This document shows, in pieces, positions 23,933 to 33,918 of a stretch of DNA of 64,000 nt. The stretch covers positions 310,001 to 374,000 of the forward strand of contig NZ_QJHL01000001.1 in assembly GCF_003202405.1 (NCBI RefSeq), read 5' to 3'. The notes under the pieces are model-generated. The model was not told the origin of the DNA and did no database searches. It saw only the letters and a program-made list of their open reading frames with translations. This DNA is from Flavobacterium hydrophilum (GTDB lineage Bacteria > Bacteroidota > Bacteroidia > Flavobacteriales > Flavobacteriaceae). Position numbers and translations under genes: made by a program. Within the stretch, counting starts at the first letter, position 1. Every line of letters begins with the position of its first letter.

Positions 23933-24976
23933 ATGAGAGTTAAAACTTTACTATTATTTTTCTTTTTCTCAGCTGCTTATGCTCAAAACAAAACCGAAGC
24001 AGATAAATTGGTAGACGAAGGTGTTGTTTTGCACGATAAAGGTGATTACGCCGGAGCAATCAATAACTATAATAAAGCTTTAGAAATCGATAAAGACAAC
24101 CTGCTGGCATTGATAGAAAAAGCCATGTCTTTAAATACATCCGGTAATTATGATGAATCGATAAAAGTTGCTAAACAGGCTATCTCATCCCATCCTAAAG
24201 AAGATTTGAGTACTTTATATGTTAGTTATGCAAACTCATTAGATCATCTTCACAAACTTGATGAGGCTCTAAAAATATATGATGAAGGAATTCAGAAATT
24301 TCCGGATTATTATCAATTATACTTTAATAAGGGTATTTGTTATGCTAATTCCACGACGCCCAATGAAGCTATTGCTTACTTCCAAAAAGCACTTTTGCTG
24401 AATCCTAACCACCCGGGCTCATTAAATGCGATTGGATTTATGGAATCAGGCAGCAACAGAATTCCTGCTATTTTAGCTTTTTCAAGATTTTTAATCCTGG
24501 AACCACAAACAGCGAGGGCTAAAAAAAATCTGGAAAGCTTGCAAAATTTGCTGATGCAGGGAGTGAAAAAGTCGGGCGAAGGAATTACTATAAATATTAA
24601 TTCGGATGTGATTGCCGATTCAAAAGGAAAAAAGAAAGAAAATGATTTTTCTCAGGCAGATTTGATTTTATCAATGGCTGCAGGTTTGGAATTTGATGAA
24701 AAGAATGTAAACAAAACTGATGTTGAAAAATTTATAGGAAAATTTGAAACAATCTGTGCTTCACTTGATGAAACAAAAAAAGGGAATTCCGGTTTTTATT
24801 GGGAAAACTTAACCCCTTATTTTATCGAAATGAAGAAGAAAAAATTACTTGAACCTTTCGCCTACATCGCATTTGCAAATTCCGGAAACGAAGAGGTTTC
24901 GAAATGGCTTAAAAAAAACCAGCAAGAACTGGAGAAGTTTTATACTTGGTCTACGGATTATAATTGGAAAAAATAA
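23933..24976 (+). CDS. Exported TPR-repeat protein
   Basis: 347 residues. A signal peptide (1-18, ending AAYAQ) is followed by about five tetratricopeptide repeats (about 22-200), including DYAGAINNYNKALEIDKDN and NEAIAYFQKALLLNPNH. The C-terminal about 130 residues lack repeats. Likely periplasmic protein-protein interaction. A strong terminator follows at 24979. Confidence 0.88.
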   Translation: MRVKTLLLFFFFSAAYAQNKTEADKLVDEGVVLHDKGDYAGAINNYNKALEIDKDNLLALIEKAMSLNTSGNYDESIKVAKQAISSHPKEDLSTLYVSYANSLDHLHKLDEALKIYDEGIQKFPDYYQLYFNKGICYANSTTPNEAIAYFQKALLLNPNHPGSLNAIGFMESGSNRIPAILAFSRFLILEPQTARAKKNLESLQNLLMQGVKKSGEGITININSDVIADSKGKKKENDFSQADLILSMAAGLEFDEKNVNKTDVEKFIGKFETICASLDETKKGNSGFYWENLTPYFIEMKKKKLLEPFAYIAFANSGNEEVSKWLKKNQQELEKFYTWSTDYNWKK

Positions 24977-24978
24977 TT

Positions 24979-25018
24979 AAAATATTCCGTCAGAATAATC
25001 ATTCTGACGGAATATTTT
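24979..25018. terminator. Rho-independent terminator (perfect 18-bp stem)
   Basis: Arms 24979-24996 and 25001-25018 are perfect complements with a 4-nt loop. A and T runs at both ends. Confidence 0.9.
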
Positions 25019-25063
25019 AAAACGATAATTTATTTAAATTTGATTTGCTAATACTTTGATCAA

Positions 25064-25621
25064 ATGGATTTAAACGAACTTTCAGGAAGATTTTTTTTAT
25101 TGTTTTTTTCGATTTTAGTTTTGTATTTTTTCTCCAACCGAAAAGATAACGAAACCATAAATCCCTTAATGGTCATTGTTGGACTTTGTACTTTCTCTCT
25201 TTGTTATTTGTTTACCAAGATTGAAATTGGGGTAGGAATTGGTTTTGGCTTGTTTGCCATTTTCTCTATTTTAAGATTCCGAACACAATCTTTTACAGTA
25301 AATGCTATTATCTTTCTTTTTGCCACGATTACACTATCTATTTTAGACATTATGTATCCATACGAAAAAATAGAGATTCTGCTGTTTTTTCAATTGATTA
25401 TAATAGGATTCTATATAGCAGCTTCAATAATAGTGAACAGAAAAGCATCCAGATATTTGAATACTGTGGATGTTAAAATTGCATTAGCCGTTGACTTTTC
25501 TTTAGACAATAAAACCATTCGACAAGCTATTCAGGATAAAATCAATATTCAGGATTTCGACTTTAAGATCATTAATATAAATACAGTTGTAAACGAAATA
25601 GATGTTTTGGTTTTTTATTGA
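25064..25621 (+). CDS. DUF4956 membrane protein
   Basis: 185 residues with four to five membrane segments in the first about 125 residues and a soluble C-terminal alpha-beta tail. The string GVGIGFGLFAIFSILRFRT matches the conserved core of DUF4956 proteins, which are often associated with polyphosphate (VTC-like) or spore-coat-related genes in other bacteria; no such partner is adjacent here. Its TGA at 25619-25621 abuts the stop of the convergent gene at 25622 with no terminator between them. Confidence 0.8.
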   Translation: MDLNELSGRFFLLFFSILVLYFFSNRKDNETINPLMVIVGLCTFSLCYLFTKIEIGVGIGFGLFAIFSILRFRTQSFTVNAIIFLFATITLSILDIMYPYEKIEILLFFQLIIIGFYIAASIIVNRKASRYLNTVDVKIALAVDFSLDNKTIRQAIQDKINIQDFDFKIININTVVNEIDVLVFY

Positions 25622-27499
25622 TTATTCATTAAAAGGTCTGACCTGTTTGATATATAAATCCCGGTTTTCTCCCACAATTTTGAATTCAATATCGACAGGA
25701 TGGTATCGGTTTTTCTTCCAATAACGATACATTTTTTCTTCAATTTTTCTACTGACTGTAAAAAGATTATTGATTTCTTTTCTGTTTAATATTGGTTCAT
25801 TATTATTAAGATTTGAATTAGAAGTATAATCTACATCAAAATCAGTATCGCTGGTTCCGGTATTAAAATGATAAATAATAAACTGTTCGCAAACTTCTCC
25901 TTTTTCAGGCTTGACAACTGAATTTTCTCCTTTTTGAACATTAACGGTAATTCCGGAAAAATTAGTTCTGAAAATATTTTTGGTTATCACAACGCCATTT
26001 GCCAACTCATCGGGGAAAGACCGATGGACCAAAACGCCCATTGCAATATTTTGCTGATCAATGCCAAAAAGTTCTCTTTCGTTATATGAAGCTTCATTCC
26101 ATACACTTGCCCAAACCTGTTTGATGGCTTTTTCAAATGTTTTGATGCTGTCACCCAAAATTCCGGTTTTGGAATCGTACAAACCGGCGCCGTTAAAATC
26201 ATCTAAATCTTCCGCATTTGTAGAAGACCGGAATCTGAAATTTTTGAAAGCTTTGTTTTCAAAGGTTTTATGCAGTGTGGCAATTAATTTGCTATCAACG
26301 GGTTCTTTTTTAATAGCGTCCCTGATTTTTTTGAGCTGTTGATTTACCCATTGTGCAGAATCTTTATTTTGATAGGCTAAAAGTTCTTTTATCAGAGGCG
26401 AAATACTTTTCTTTTGAATATGTTTTATGTAGAAATAAAAGGGAATTGTATGTGCGTCTTCAGGTGTTTTAAAAGAAAACTCTTTTGAAATTGCAATCAA
26501 ATATGCCATATTTTGCGCCTTTGATCCAATATAATTCACACCCTTTTTAGGGATTTTTGATAAATCTATTAATTGGGTAACGCTGCTGTCAATGGTTAGT
26601 TTTTTCTTTTTCAGATTGATTTTCTGAACTATTTTTTTGTTGCTTTCTTTTATAAAAAAAGTATCGACCTTAATTTTTAATTCTACTTTTTTTGAAAGCA
26701 ATCTTTTAATATTACTGTCTTTATCAACGGTTGTGTAAGCCATTATCGGAATTTTTCTGTTTTTACCCAAAAGCACTAAATGGCTTAATGGAGTTTGAAG
26801 TTCATTTACAATAATTCCTCTTACATTTGGTAAAATATCAGGGGTGCCGTCGAGAATTATAATCTCATCAGGATTTGGTTTTATTTTTTCTAAATCCTTT
26901 ATTTTGTATTGTTTCAGAATACCGGTATTACTTCCTGAAACTACTTCCTGATAGGTAACTTCATTAAAAATATAATCTGATTTTACACATGGAATCTTAA
27001 ATTTTTGCTGTTGAAACCACTCAATTTGCTCAGGATTATTGAGGTAGAATTTTAAATCTTTGCCAATAAAAGAAGAATGTACTATTAAATTATAAAAGCG
27101 TTCAATTAGCAGAATGGGCATATGGTCTGAAGCTGCCAGTTCAAAAATCCATTTGTCGGTTCCTTTAATATGATTCAGGTTTCCCAGTAAAAATTCCCTG
27201 CCTTTATCTGTATTACTGTAATTGTTATCATTAAAAATGTCCAGATCTTTCGGGTATCCTAAATAATTGGTCACAAAATCATAATGAAGACGTATGAGAG
27301 TGCTGTTGAAATAATACATCTTTTGCTTTTTCAAATCATAAATCACCTTTACCGATTCGATATTAGAGAATTTGTCAGATAAGGGTTTGCCTCTAAACGC
27401 TTTGTAAGCCTCGTAATCTGGTAATGAAGAACGATAACTTTGGGCACTTGAAACGGTTAAAATGATAAAGAAAATAAAAGTAAAAATGGGTTTTAGCAT
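25622..27499 (-). CDS. Exported PEP-synthase-like dikinase protein
   Basis: 625 residues with a signal peptide (1-19, ending VSSAQ). A PEP-utiliser-type phosphohistidine domain comes first (TPLSHLVLLGKNRKIPIM, His near residue 240), followed by a PPDK_N-like ATP-grasp domain (FRSSTNAEDLDDFNGAG, about 418-434) and a C-terminal DIEFKIVG...LYIKQVRPF segment. This order (His domain before ATP-grasp) is that of glucan water dikinases, not PEP synthase, and the PEP/pyruvate barrel is absent. Export is odd for an ATP-using enzyme. Substrate unknown. Confidence 0.8.
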   Translation of the reverse strand: MLKPIFTFIFFIILTVSSAQSYRSSLPDYEAYKAFRGKPLSDKFSNIESVKVIYDLKKQKMYYFNSTLIRLHYDFVTNYLGYPKDLDIFNDNNYSNTDKGREFLLGNLNHIKGTDKWIFELAASDHMPILLIERFYNLIVHSSFIGKDLKFYLNNPEQIEWFQQQKFKIPCVKSDYIFNEVTYQEVVSGSNTGILKQYKIKDLEKIKPNPDEIIILDGTPDILPNVRGIIVNELQTPLSHLVLLGKNRKIPIMAYTTVDKDSNIKRLLSKKVELKIKVDTFFIKESNKKIVQKINLKKKKLTIDSSVTQLIDLSKIPKKGVNYIGSKAQNMAYLIAISKEFSFKTPEDAHTIPFYFYIKHIQKKSISPLIKELLAYQNKDSAQWVNQQLKKIRDAIKKEPVDSKLIATLHKTFENKAFKNFRFRSSTNAEDLDDFNGAGLYDSKTGILGDSIKTFEKAIKQVWASVWNEASYNERELFGIDQQNIAMGVLVHRSFPDELANGVVITKNIFRTNFSGITVNVQKGENSVVKPEKGEVCEQFIIYHFNTGTSDTDFDVDYTSNSNLNNNEPILNRKEINNLFTVSRKIEEKMYRYWKKNRYHPVDIEFKIVGENRDLYIKQVRPFNE

Positions 27500-27604
27500 G
27501 ATATTTTAATTGATGATTAAAAGTAATTAAAAAAGCTATAGCTTTTATCTACTCTTTCATTGCATAAACTAATCAAAAGGCGCATAATTATCTATAATTT
27601 GATT

Positions 27605-27612
27605 TATCTTTG
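27605..27612 (+). promoter_or_regulatory. -7 element of the mnmA promoter
   Basis: TATCTTTG at 27605-27612 matches TAnnTTTG 30 bp before the mnmA ATG. No TTG is found at the usual distance upstream. Confidence 0.45.
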
Positions 27613-27641
27613 CACCCTTGTAAAAATATAAACGATTTAGA

Positions 27642-28829
27642 ATGAAACGTGTAGTTGTTGGACTTTCCGGTGGAGTAGATTCGAGTGTTGCAGCCTATTT
27701 ATTGCAGCAGCAGGGATACGAAGTTATTGGCCTTTTTATGAAAAACTGGCACGATGACTCTGTAACTATTTCAAATGAATGCCCATGGCTGGAAGACAGC
27801 AATGACGCTCTTTTAGTTGCTGAAAAACTCGGAATACCGTTTCAGACTGTCGATTTAAGCGAAGAATACAAAGAAAAAATTGTTGACTACATGTTCAACG
27901 AATACGAAAAAGGAAGAACTCCAAATCCTGATGTGCTTTGTAACCGCGAAATCAAATTTGATGTTTTCATGAAAATTGCCTTAAGCCTTGGCGCTGATTA
28001 TGTGGCAACAGGACATTATTGTCAAAAAAATGAAACTGAAGTTGATGGAAAAACCGTTTATCAGTTAATTGCCGGGGCAGACAATAATAAAGATCAGTCA
28101 TACTTTTTATGCCAGTTATCTCAGGAGCAGTTATCTAAAGCTTTGTTTCCAATTGGAGCTTTGACTAAACCTGAAGTTCGTGAAATTGCTGCAGAAATGG
28201 AATTGGTAACTGCTGAAAAGAAAGATTCTCAAGGGCTTTGTTTCATTGGAAAAGTACGTTTGCCTGAATTTTTACAGCAAAAACTACAGCCTAAAGAAGG
28301 CAAAATTGTTCAGATTGATAAAAATGATCCAATTTATGCCATTGAAAAACCTGTTGGATTATCTTTGGAACAAGAATTGAAAATTGAAGCTCAAAAATTG
28401 AATTATCGTCCGGAGATGGGGAAATTTATGGGTAAACATCAGGGAGCACATTATTTTACTGTTGGACAAAGAAAAGGACTTAATGTTGGAGGAACAACCG
28501 ATCCTTTATTTGTAATTGCTACAGATGTTGAAACCAATACGATTTATACAGGATTAACAAGTAATCATCCCGGATTGTTTAAAAAAGCATTGTTTATTGA
28601 AAAATCTGAAGTACATTGGATTCGAACTGATCTCATTTTGAATGTTGGAGAAACGATGGAAGTAATGGCAAGAATTCGTTATCGCCAGCCTTTGCAAAAA
28701 GCAATTCTGCACCAGTTTGAAGACGGAATGTATGTTCGTTTTGAAGATCCGCAATCTGCAATTACTGAAGGACAATTTGTGGCTTGGTATTTAGAAAATG
28801 AATTAGTTGGTTCGGGAGTAATTTCATAG
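27642..28829 (+). CDS. mnmA: tRNA 2-thiouridylase MnmA
   Basis: 395 residues. The PP-loop SGGVDSS is at 9-15, the catalytic Cys C100 is in [12 protein letters not shown] and C200 in SQGLCFIGK, and TGHYC and RKGLNVGG complete the family pattern. It thiolates U34 of tRNA-Lys, tRNA-Glu and tRNA-Gln using sulfur relayed from a cysteine desulfurase. Somewhat longer than E. coli MnmA (about 368). A terminator hairpin follows at 28833. It is not linked to the RNA-repair island. Confidence 0.96.
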   Translation: MKRVVVGLSGGVDSSVAAYLLQQQGYEVIGLFMKNWHDDSVTISNECPWLEDSNDALLVAEKLGIPFQTVDLSEEYKEKIVDYMFNEYEKGRTPNPDVLCNREIKFDVFMKIALSLGADYVATGHYCQKNETEVDGKTVYQLIAGADNNKDQSYFLCQLSQEQLSKALFPIGALTKPEVREIAAEMELVTAEKKDSQGLCFIGKVRLPEFLQQKLQPKEGKIVQIDKNDPIYAIEKPVGLSLEQELKIEAQKLNYRPEMGKFMGKHQGAHYFTVGQRKGLNVGGTTDPLFVIATDVETNTIYTGLTSNHPGLFKKALFIEKSEVHWIRTDLILNVGETMEVMARIRYRQPLQKAILHQFEDGMYVRFEDPQSAITEGQFVAWYLENELVGSGVIS

Positions 28830-28832
28830 CTT

Positions 28833-28870
28833 TATACTTTTTTATAAAGGTTTTCACCTTAAAAAGTATA
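28833..28870 (+). terminator. Terminator hairpin after mnmA
   Basis: Arms 28833-28842 and 28861-28870 pair over 10 bp, with a second AAGG/CCTT stem inside (28847-28850 with 28857-28860). The subtilase ATG follows 5 bp later, so some read-through is possible. Confidence 0.55.
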
Positions 28871-28874
28871 TATT

Positions 28875-30479
28875 ATGAAAATACATTACGCTATTATACT
28901 CTTATTGATTTCCTCTGTGATGTTTTCACAGGAGGATGCGTGGGTTTATTTTAATTCAAAACCTAATTCACAGACTTATCTGAATTCTCCTTTGTTAATA
29001 CTTTCACAACGGGCTATAGATCGCAGGACGAATCAAAATATTGCTTTAAATTTTACTGATGCTCCTTTGGAAATAACTTATGTCAATCAGATAAAAGCAA
29101 GTACGGGAATTACCGTTATGGCAAAATCAAAGTGGCTTAATGCTCTTCATATCAGAGGAACACAGGCTAATATTTCGGCCTTGACAGCGTTGGCCTTTGT
29201 TAATAAAGTAGTCTTCGCAAATAAATCACTCAATTTAACCGGAAAAACAGTTTCGCAAAATAAAGTTTCAGAAACAAAAAACAAGCTTGAGGCGGCAGTA
29301 AATTATAACTACGGAACTTCAGCAAATCAAATCCAGATGCTTAACGGGCATGTTTTACATCAGCAAAATTACACAGGTTCAGGAAAAATAATAGCTGTTA
29401 TGGATACCGGTTTTCCTGGAGTTAATACAGCGCAGCCTTTTCAAAAACTCAGGGATAATAATCAAATTCTGGGCGGGTATGATTATGTTTCGCGAAATGC
29501 TAATTTTTATGCAGGAGGAAGTCACGGAACTTCGGTGCTTTCTACAATGGGTGGGTATAAGGAAAATGCTTTGGTAGGAACAGCGCCGGATGCTTCTTAT
29601 TATCTTTTCAGAACCGAAATTGATGCCAATGAAAATCCTGTCGAAGAATCACTCTGGGTAGAAGCAGCAGAAAAGGCAGATAGTTTAGGTGTTGATATTA
29701 TAAACACTTCATTAGGATATTTTGGGCAACGGGATAATTCAAATTATAATTATACTTATAGTGACATGAATGGAAGTACTACTTTTATTTCGCGTGGAGC
29801 AGAGATTGCATTTAGTAAAGGTATTATTGTAGTAGCCTCAGCAGGAAATGAAGGAGATGCAACTGAAAAACATATTGGAGCACCTGCGGATGCTGTATCT
29901 GTTATTGCAGTTGGAGCTGTTACGGCCTCCAAAGTAAGATCCAGTTTTAGTTCTATAGGGCCAAGTTATGACGGAAGAATAAAACCTGATGTTATGGCGC
30001 AAGGATCAGCAGCTGTAATATCTGATGTTTCAGGTAATATAGTTACCTCAAATGGGACATCGTTTTCAGGCCCTATTATGGCAGGAATGATTGCTTGTTT
30101 ATGGCAGGCTTATCCTGAAAAAACAAATCAGCAAATTAGAAATATGGTCATTCAGTCTGCTGATAAATATTTGACTCCGGATAATAATTACGGTTACGGA
30201 ATTCCAAATTTTGGTACAGCATTGGCAGTTGATAGTTTTGTAAATCACGATTTCGTTGTTTATCCCAATCCTGCTCAAACCAACATTACATTTTCTTTTT
30301 CAAATGAAATTAATAATGCTTCAGTTATTATTTATTCGATTTTAGGCCAAAAAGTACTTGACAAAAAGATAACAGGTCAAAATCCAAATCTTTCAGTTGA
30401 ATCATTAAAAAGCGGAACCTATTTTTATACTTTAAAGGGAGATGGTTTGCATAAAACAGGAAAGATTATAAAACAATAA
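28875..30479 (+). CDS. Secreted S8 subtilase with T9SS sorting domain
   Basis: 534 residues. Signal peptide 1-18 (ending SVMFSQ), then a short prodomain and the peptidase domain with the catalytic triad: Asp in AVMDTGFPG (about 177), His in GSHGTSV (about 217) and Ser in NGTSFSGP (about 395), with SAGNEGD supplying the oxyanion Asn. The last about 75 residues (VYPNPAQTNITF ... GTYFYTLK ... GKIIKQ) form a type A C-terminal signal for the type IX secretion system. Secreted or cell-surface protease. The NMO-like gene follows by 10 bp. Confidence 0.93.
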   Translation: MKIHYAIILLLISSVMFSQEDAWVYFNSKPNSQTYLNSPLLILSQRAIDRRTNQNIALNFTDAPLEITYVNQIKASTGITVMAKSKWLNALHIRGTQANISALTALAFVNKVVFANKSLNLTGKTVSQNKVSETKNKLEAAVNYNYGTSANQIQMLNGHVLHQQNYTGSGKIIAVMDTGFPGVNTAQPFQKLRDNNQILGGYDYVSRNANFYAGGSHGTSVLSTMGGYKENALVGTAPDASYYLFRTEIDANENPVEESLWVEAAEKADSLGVDIINTSLGYFGQRDNSNYNYTYSDMNGSTTFISRGAEIAFSKGIIVVASAGNEGDATEKHIGAPADAVSVIAVGAVTASKVRSSFSSIGPSYDGRIKPDVMAQGSAAVISDVSGNIVTSNGTSFSGPIMAGMIACLWQAYPEKTNQQIRNMVIQSADKYLTPDNNYGYGIPNFGTALAVDSFVNHDFVVYPNPAQTNITFSFSNEINNASVIIYSILGQKVLDKKITGQNPNLSVESLKSGTYFYTLKGDGLHKTGKIIKQ

Positions 30480-30489
30480 TAGTTTTTGA

Positions 30490-31434
30490 ATGAATAAAAT
30501 AACTCAGCTTTTTAATATAAAATACCCAATTATTCAGGGCGGTATGATTTGGAACAGCGGTTATAAATTAGCTTCTGCAGTCAGTAATGCTGGTGGTTTA
30601 GGGCTTATAGGAGCTGGTTCCATGTATCCTGAAGTTTTACGGGAGCACATCCAGAAATGCAAAAACGCTACTGATAGACCGTTTGGTGTCAATATTCCGA
30701 TGTTGTATCCAAATATTGAAGAAATCATGAATATTGTGGTTGATGAAGGTGTAAAAATAGTTTTTACTTCGGCAGGTAATCCTAAAACCTGGACTTCATT
30801 TTTAAAATCAAAAGGAATTACGGTTGTTCATGTGGTCAGCAGCAGTATTTTTGCTTTAAAAGCACAAGAAGCCGGAGTTGACGCTATTGTAGCAGAAGGT
30901 TTTGAAGCCGGCGGGCACAATGGTCGTGATGAAACCACAACATTGACCTTGATTCCGATGGTAAAAGAAAAAATTGAAATTCCAATTATTGCAGCTGGTG
31001 GTATCGCGACCGGAAAAGGAATGTTGGCAGTGATGGTATTAGGTGCAGATGGAGTTCAGGTTGGAAGCCGTTTCGCGGCCTCTACAGAATCATCTTCACA
31101 CAACAATTTCAAGCAAAAGATAGTTGATATAGGAGAAGGTGATACAAAATTGACACTGAAGGAATTAGCGCCTGTACGTTTGATTAAAAATAAATTTTAT
31201 GAAGATGTTCAGGATTTATATAAAAAGTGCCCTTCAAAAGAAGATTTAATACAGCTTTTAGGAAGAGCAAGGGCGAAAAAAGGAATGTTTGAAGGAGATC
31301 TTGAAGAAGGAGAACTTGAAATAGGACAAATAGCGGGATTAATTCATGAAATTTTGCCTGTAGAGCAAATTATTCAGCAAATTATTTCTGATTTTGTAAT
31401 TGCGTGTCAGGAAAAAAGTAAATTTGAATTTTAA
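30490..31434 (+). CDS. Nitronate monooxygenase / FabK-like flavin oxidoreductase
   Basis: 314 residues of an FMN-binding TIM barrel: IKYPIIQGGMIWNSG at the N-terminus, EAGGHNGRDE at about 137-146, AAGGIATGKG at about 169-178 and GADGVQVGSRF near 187-197, all typical of the 2-nitropropane dioxygenase/FabK family. The two functions (nitronate oxidation or enoyl-ACP reduction) cannot be separated by eye. It lies between the subtilase and a small secreted protein in a probable three-gene transcript. Confidence 0.85.
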   Translation: MNKITQLFNIKYPIIQGGMIWNSGYKLASAVSNAGGLGLIGAGSMYPEVLREHIQKCKNATDRPFGVNIPMLYPNIEEIMNIVVDEGVKIVFTSAGNPKTWTSFLKSKGITVVHVVSSSIFALKAQEAGVDAIVAEGFEAGGHNGRDETTTLTLIPMVKEKIEIPIIAAGGIATGKGMLAVMVLGADGVQVGSRFAASTESSSHNNFKQKIVDIGEGDTKLTLKELAPVRLIKNKFYEDVQDLYKKCPSKEDLIQLLGRARAKKGMFEGDLEEGELEIGQIAGLIHEILPVEQIIQQIISDFVIACQEKSKFEF

Positions 31435-31452
31435 TAGCCCCATAAATACACT

Positions 31453-31863
31453 ATGAATATTTTTCGTAACTATATATTACTTTTTTTTCTCGGAATTGGA
31501 ATTCAGCAATCCTATTGCCAGTCCTATCGTTTTAAGACTTCAGGCTTTAGTGTTTTAGAAAAAAATGACAAAGGAAAATGGGGCGAATGGTCAAAACTTG
31601 ATCTAGTGAATCTTTCTGTAGTATTGGATACCGAAAAACACAGGATTGTGGTGTATTCGCAGGAAATACAGCTTTTTAATATCATTGAATATATCGAGCG
31701 GGAAGAAAATGACACTGATATTGTCTATTCATTTGTATGTAAAGACAATAGTGGCGTTGACTGCAAAATTTCAATTATTACCCGCAAAAAGCAAGATTAC
31801 CGTAAACAGTTATATATCAATTATGATGAGCATATTATTGTGTATAATATTTTTAATGTGTAG
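31453..31863 (+). CDS. Small exported hypothetical protein
   Basis: 136 residues with a signal peptide (about 1-22, ending QSYCQ). The mature part is beta-rich with conserved-looking WGEWSKLDLVNLSVVLDTE and a Cys pair region (VCKDNSGVDCK). No family recognised. 18 bp after the NMO-like gene and followed by a strong terminator. Confidence 0.7.
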   Translation: MNIFRNYILLFFLGIGIQQSYCQSYRFKTSGFSVLEKNDKGKWGEWSKLDLVNLSVVLDTEKHRIVVYSQEIQLFNIIEYIEREENDTDIVYSFVCKDNSGVDCKISIITRKKQDYRKQLYINYDEHIIVYNIFNV

Positions 31864-31890
31864 TTATTCAAACATTTTAATAAGTAATAA

Positions 31891-31930
31891 AAAACAAACC
31901 CGACAGTTTCAAAACTGTCGGGTTTGTTTT
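31891..31930. terminator. Bidirectional terminator (perfect 19-bp inverted repeat)
   Basis: Arms 31891-31909 and 31912-31930 are perfect complements with A/T runs at both ends, serving the convergent genes ending at 31863 and 31948. Confidence 0.9.
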
Positions 31931-31947
31931 CATGTAACTTTAGTTAT

Positions 31948-33918
31948 TTACTTTGCAACAATAACTACTATTTTATTAAAATCAGCAGCGGCATTAATAA
32001 CTGCTTTGTATTGTTCAAAACTGGTTAAAGGATAATTTATAAGGTTATAAAATTCGGTATTTTCAACCGTAATTTCATTCTTGTTTTGAGTATAGTTGCT
32101 GGTAAAAGCAGCCTCAGTTTTACCGTTAAGGTCTGTTTTGAAATCCATTATAAATTTATCCAGATTTTTAATTGTTGCCCCATCCGGTAATATAATTTTA
32201 ATTTTTCTGGTGTAGTAATGAGGATAATGAATTTCTATAGGGAGTATACGTTTGTCTTTTTGATAAAGTTCCATTTGTTTTCCAATAGTCTGTCCTACAG
32301 AAAATAAGTAATTTTCCCCTGCTTTCTGGATCATCTCTTTTCCGTCAAAAGTCAGGTTTAGTTTATAAGGTTTTTTACCAATGAACTCAGTTCCGTCATT
32401 TTCGGTTGTAAGTGTTTTGTATTCGCCTTGTAAAGTATAATTTTCAGAAATATTTTTCAACATTGTTTTGTATTGATCAGCAGAAACAAAATCTTTCATT
32501 GGCTGAAAATTTAATCCGGAATAACCTCCGTATGTCATGTTGCTCGTAACCAAAGGGTTTTCAATGTCTTTTGTGAAATCGACTGTAATATCCATGTAGT
32601 CATGGGTGATTTCAGTACCAGGAATTTCAATAAAATTTACTTCTCCAATTCCCATGGAAACACCGGCAAAAACTTTTTCTTTTATAAATAACCCATTGTT
32701 GTTTCCTAAATAATTTGGAAAAAGTGGCAAGCGATATTCAATCTCAGTTGGAGTAAGGTACTTTTTAATACCTGGGAAATAAAATAAAAACTCGCTCAGA
32801 TTTTCGTGACTTTCAAAATCTTTGTCAAAAGGAATTTTATAACGATTTGAAGTGAAAACAATGTTTTGGTCTATTTTGAAATATTTAAAAACCGCTGTAT
32901 ATAATTTTATAATATCGAGGCTATTTGCCTGCTTTGTACTAATTACATCGCTCAATGATTGTTTTGAGTCTGTATATTTGTCATAAATGATTGTTTTCTT
33001 GATCTTGTTCTCAATATTCCAAATTTGCTCCTGAAGATCTTTAGATTCAGGAATAGATTTGCAGAATGTTGCAATAACTTTTTCTTGTTTTTTATCTAAA
33101 ACCGGATTAATTCGCTCATAAGTGTTGGTAGCGTATTCTTTAAAGTTATTCAGGTTTTTAGCACCGGAGTATAAATTTTGATCTAATTTGTAACGGAAAA
33201 GTTTTAATCTTACATCCCAGTTTGAATATTCTTCGTCATCTTTTAAAGCCAGTATATCTTTTTCAGAGATGCTCAGCACTTTTTTGTTTTCTAACTTTTT
33301 TTCGTCTAAAACGGGTTCACTTAGGCCATTGTACGATTTAGTCTTGAAAATTAGGTGTGCAGGAGTAATTAAATCAAAATTTAATTCAGCAATTGGGTAT
33401 TCATCCTGCATTTTAATAGTGTTGCCGTTTAAATCCGGAGCTTCTTCTATTACGTAGAGTTTTTCTATTACAGCTCCTTTTTCAAGACCATTAAGAGCAA
33501 AATAATTGTATTTCATGCCTTTTTCCTCATCTACTTCTTCTTTAATATCTTTTTTGTCCAAAGTAATGACTTTTCCATTTTTTAGAATCACACGTACTTT
33601 GGTAATCAGAATATTTTCCTGATTGCCAAACGGAATGTAAACTTTATTGCTGCGTTCTATAGCATCATCAGAGTTGATGTATTTTTTTTCGTGTATTAAG
33701 CGGTACTGAGTCGCCGTATTTTTATCTACTACAACTTCTATTTTTATAGTACGGTTCAGAAAAATTTCTTTTTCGTCTTCATATTTTTTTGGAATGTCGA
33801 TTTTAGTATCATTTTCGTTCCAGTCATATGTTTTAAAACTATAATCCTGTGCAAAAAAAGCGGATGTGCTTAGGATTGCAGCAAGTGTCAGGAACTTTTT
33901 GAGGAATTGTTTTTTCAT
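31948..33918 (-). CDS. DUF3857 protein with degenerate transglutaminase domain
   Basis: 656 residues, signal peptide 1-23. The N-terminal part is a DUF3857 beta domain and the middle should be a transglutaminase-like fold. Aligned with its neighbour, the catalytic GDCKD position reads ANSLD (Cys replaced by Ser) and the NHM position reads ENL (His lost), so it is probably inactive as an enzyme. The start overlaps the stop of the next upstream gene (TAATG), so it is the last gene of a three-gene operon with 33918-35861 and 35827-39084. Periplasmic or outer-membrane associated; function unknown. Confidence 0.82.
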   Translation of the reverse strand: MKKQFLKKFLTLAAILSTSAFFAQDYSFKTYDWNENDTKIDIPKKYEDEKEIFLNRTIKIEVVVDKNTATQYRLIHEKKYINSDDAIERSNKVYIPFGNQENILITKVRVILKNGKVITLDKKDIKEEVDEEKGMKYNYFALNGLEKGAVIEKLYVIEEAPDLNGNTIKMQDEYPIAELNFDLITPAHLIFKTKSYNGLSEPVLDEKKLENKKVLSISEKDILALKDDEEYSNWDVRLKLFRYKLDQNLYSGAKNLNNFKEYATNTYERINPVLDKKQEKVIATFCKSIPESKDLQEQIWNIENKIKKTIIYDKYTDSKQSLSDVISTKQANSLDIIKLYTAVFKYFKIDQNIVFTSNRYKIPFDKDFESHENLSEFLFYFPGIKKYLTPTEIEYRLPLFPNYLGNNNGLFIKEKVFAGVSMGIGEVNFIEIPGTEITHDYMDITVDFTKDIENPLVTSNMTYGGYSGLNFQPMKDFVSADQYKTMLKNISENYTLQGEYKTLTTENDGTEFIGKKPYKLNLTFDGKEMIQKAGENYLFSVGQTIGKQMELYQKDKRILPIEIHYPHYYTRKIKIILPDGATIKNLDKFIMDFKTDLNGKTEAAFTSNYTQNKNEITVENTEFYNLINYPLTSFEQYKAVINAAADFNKIVVIVAK

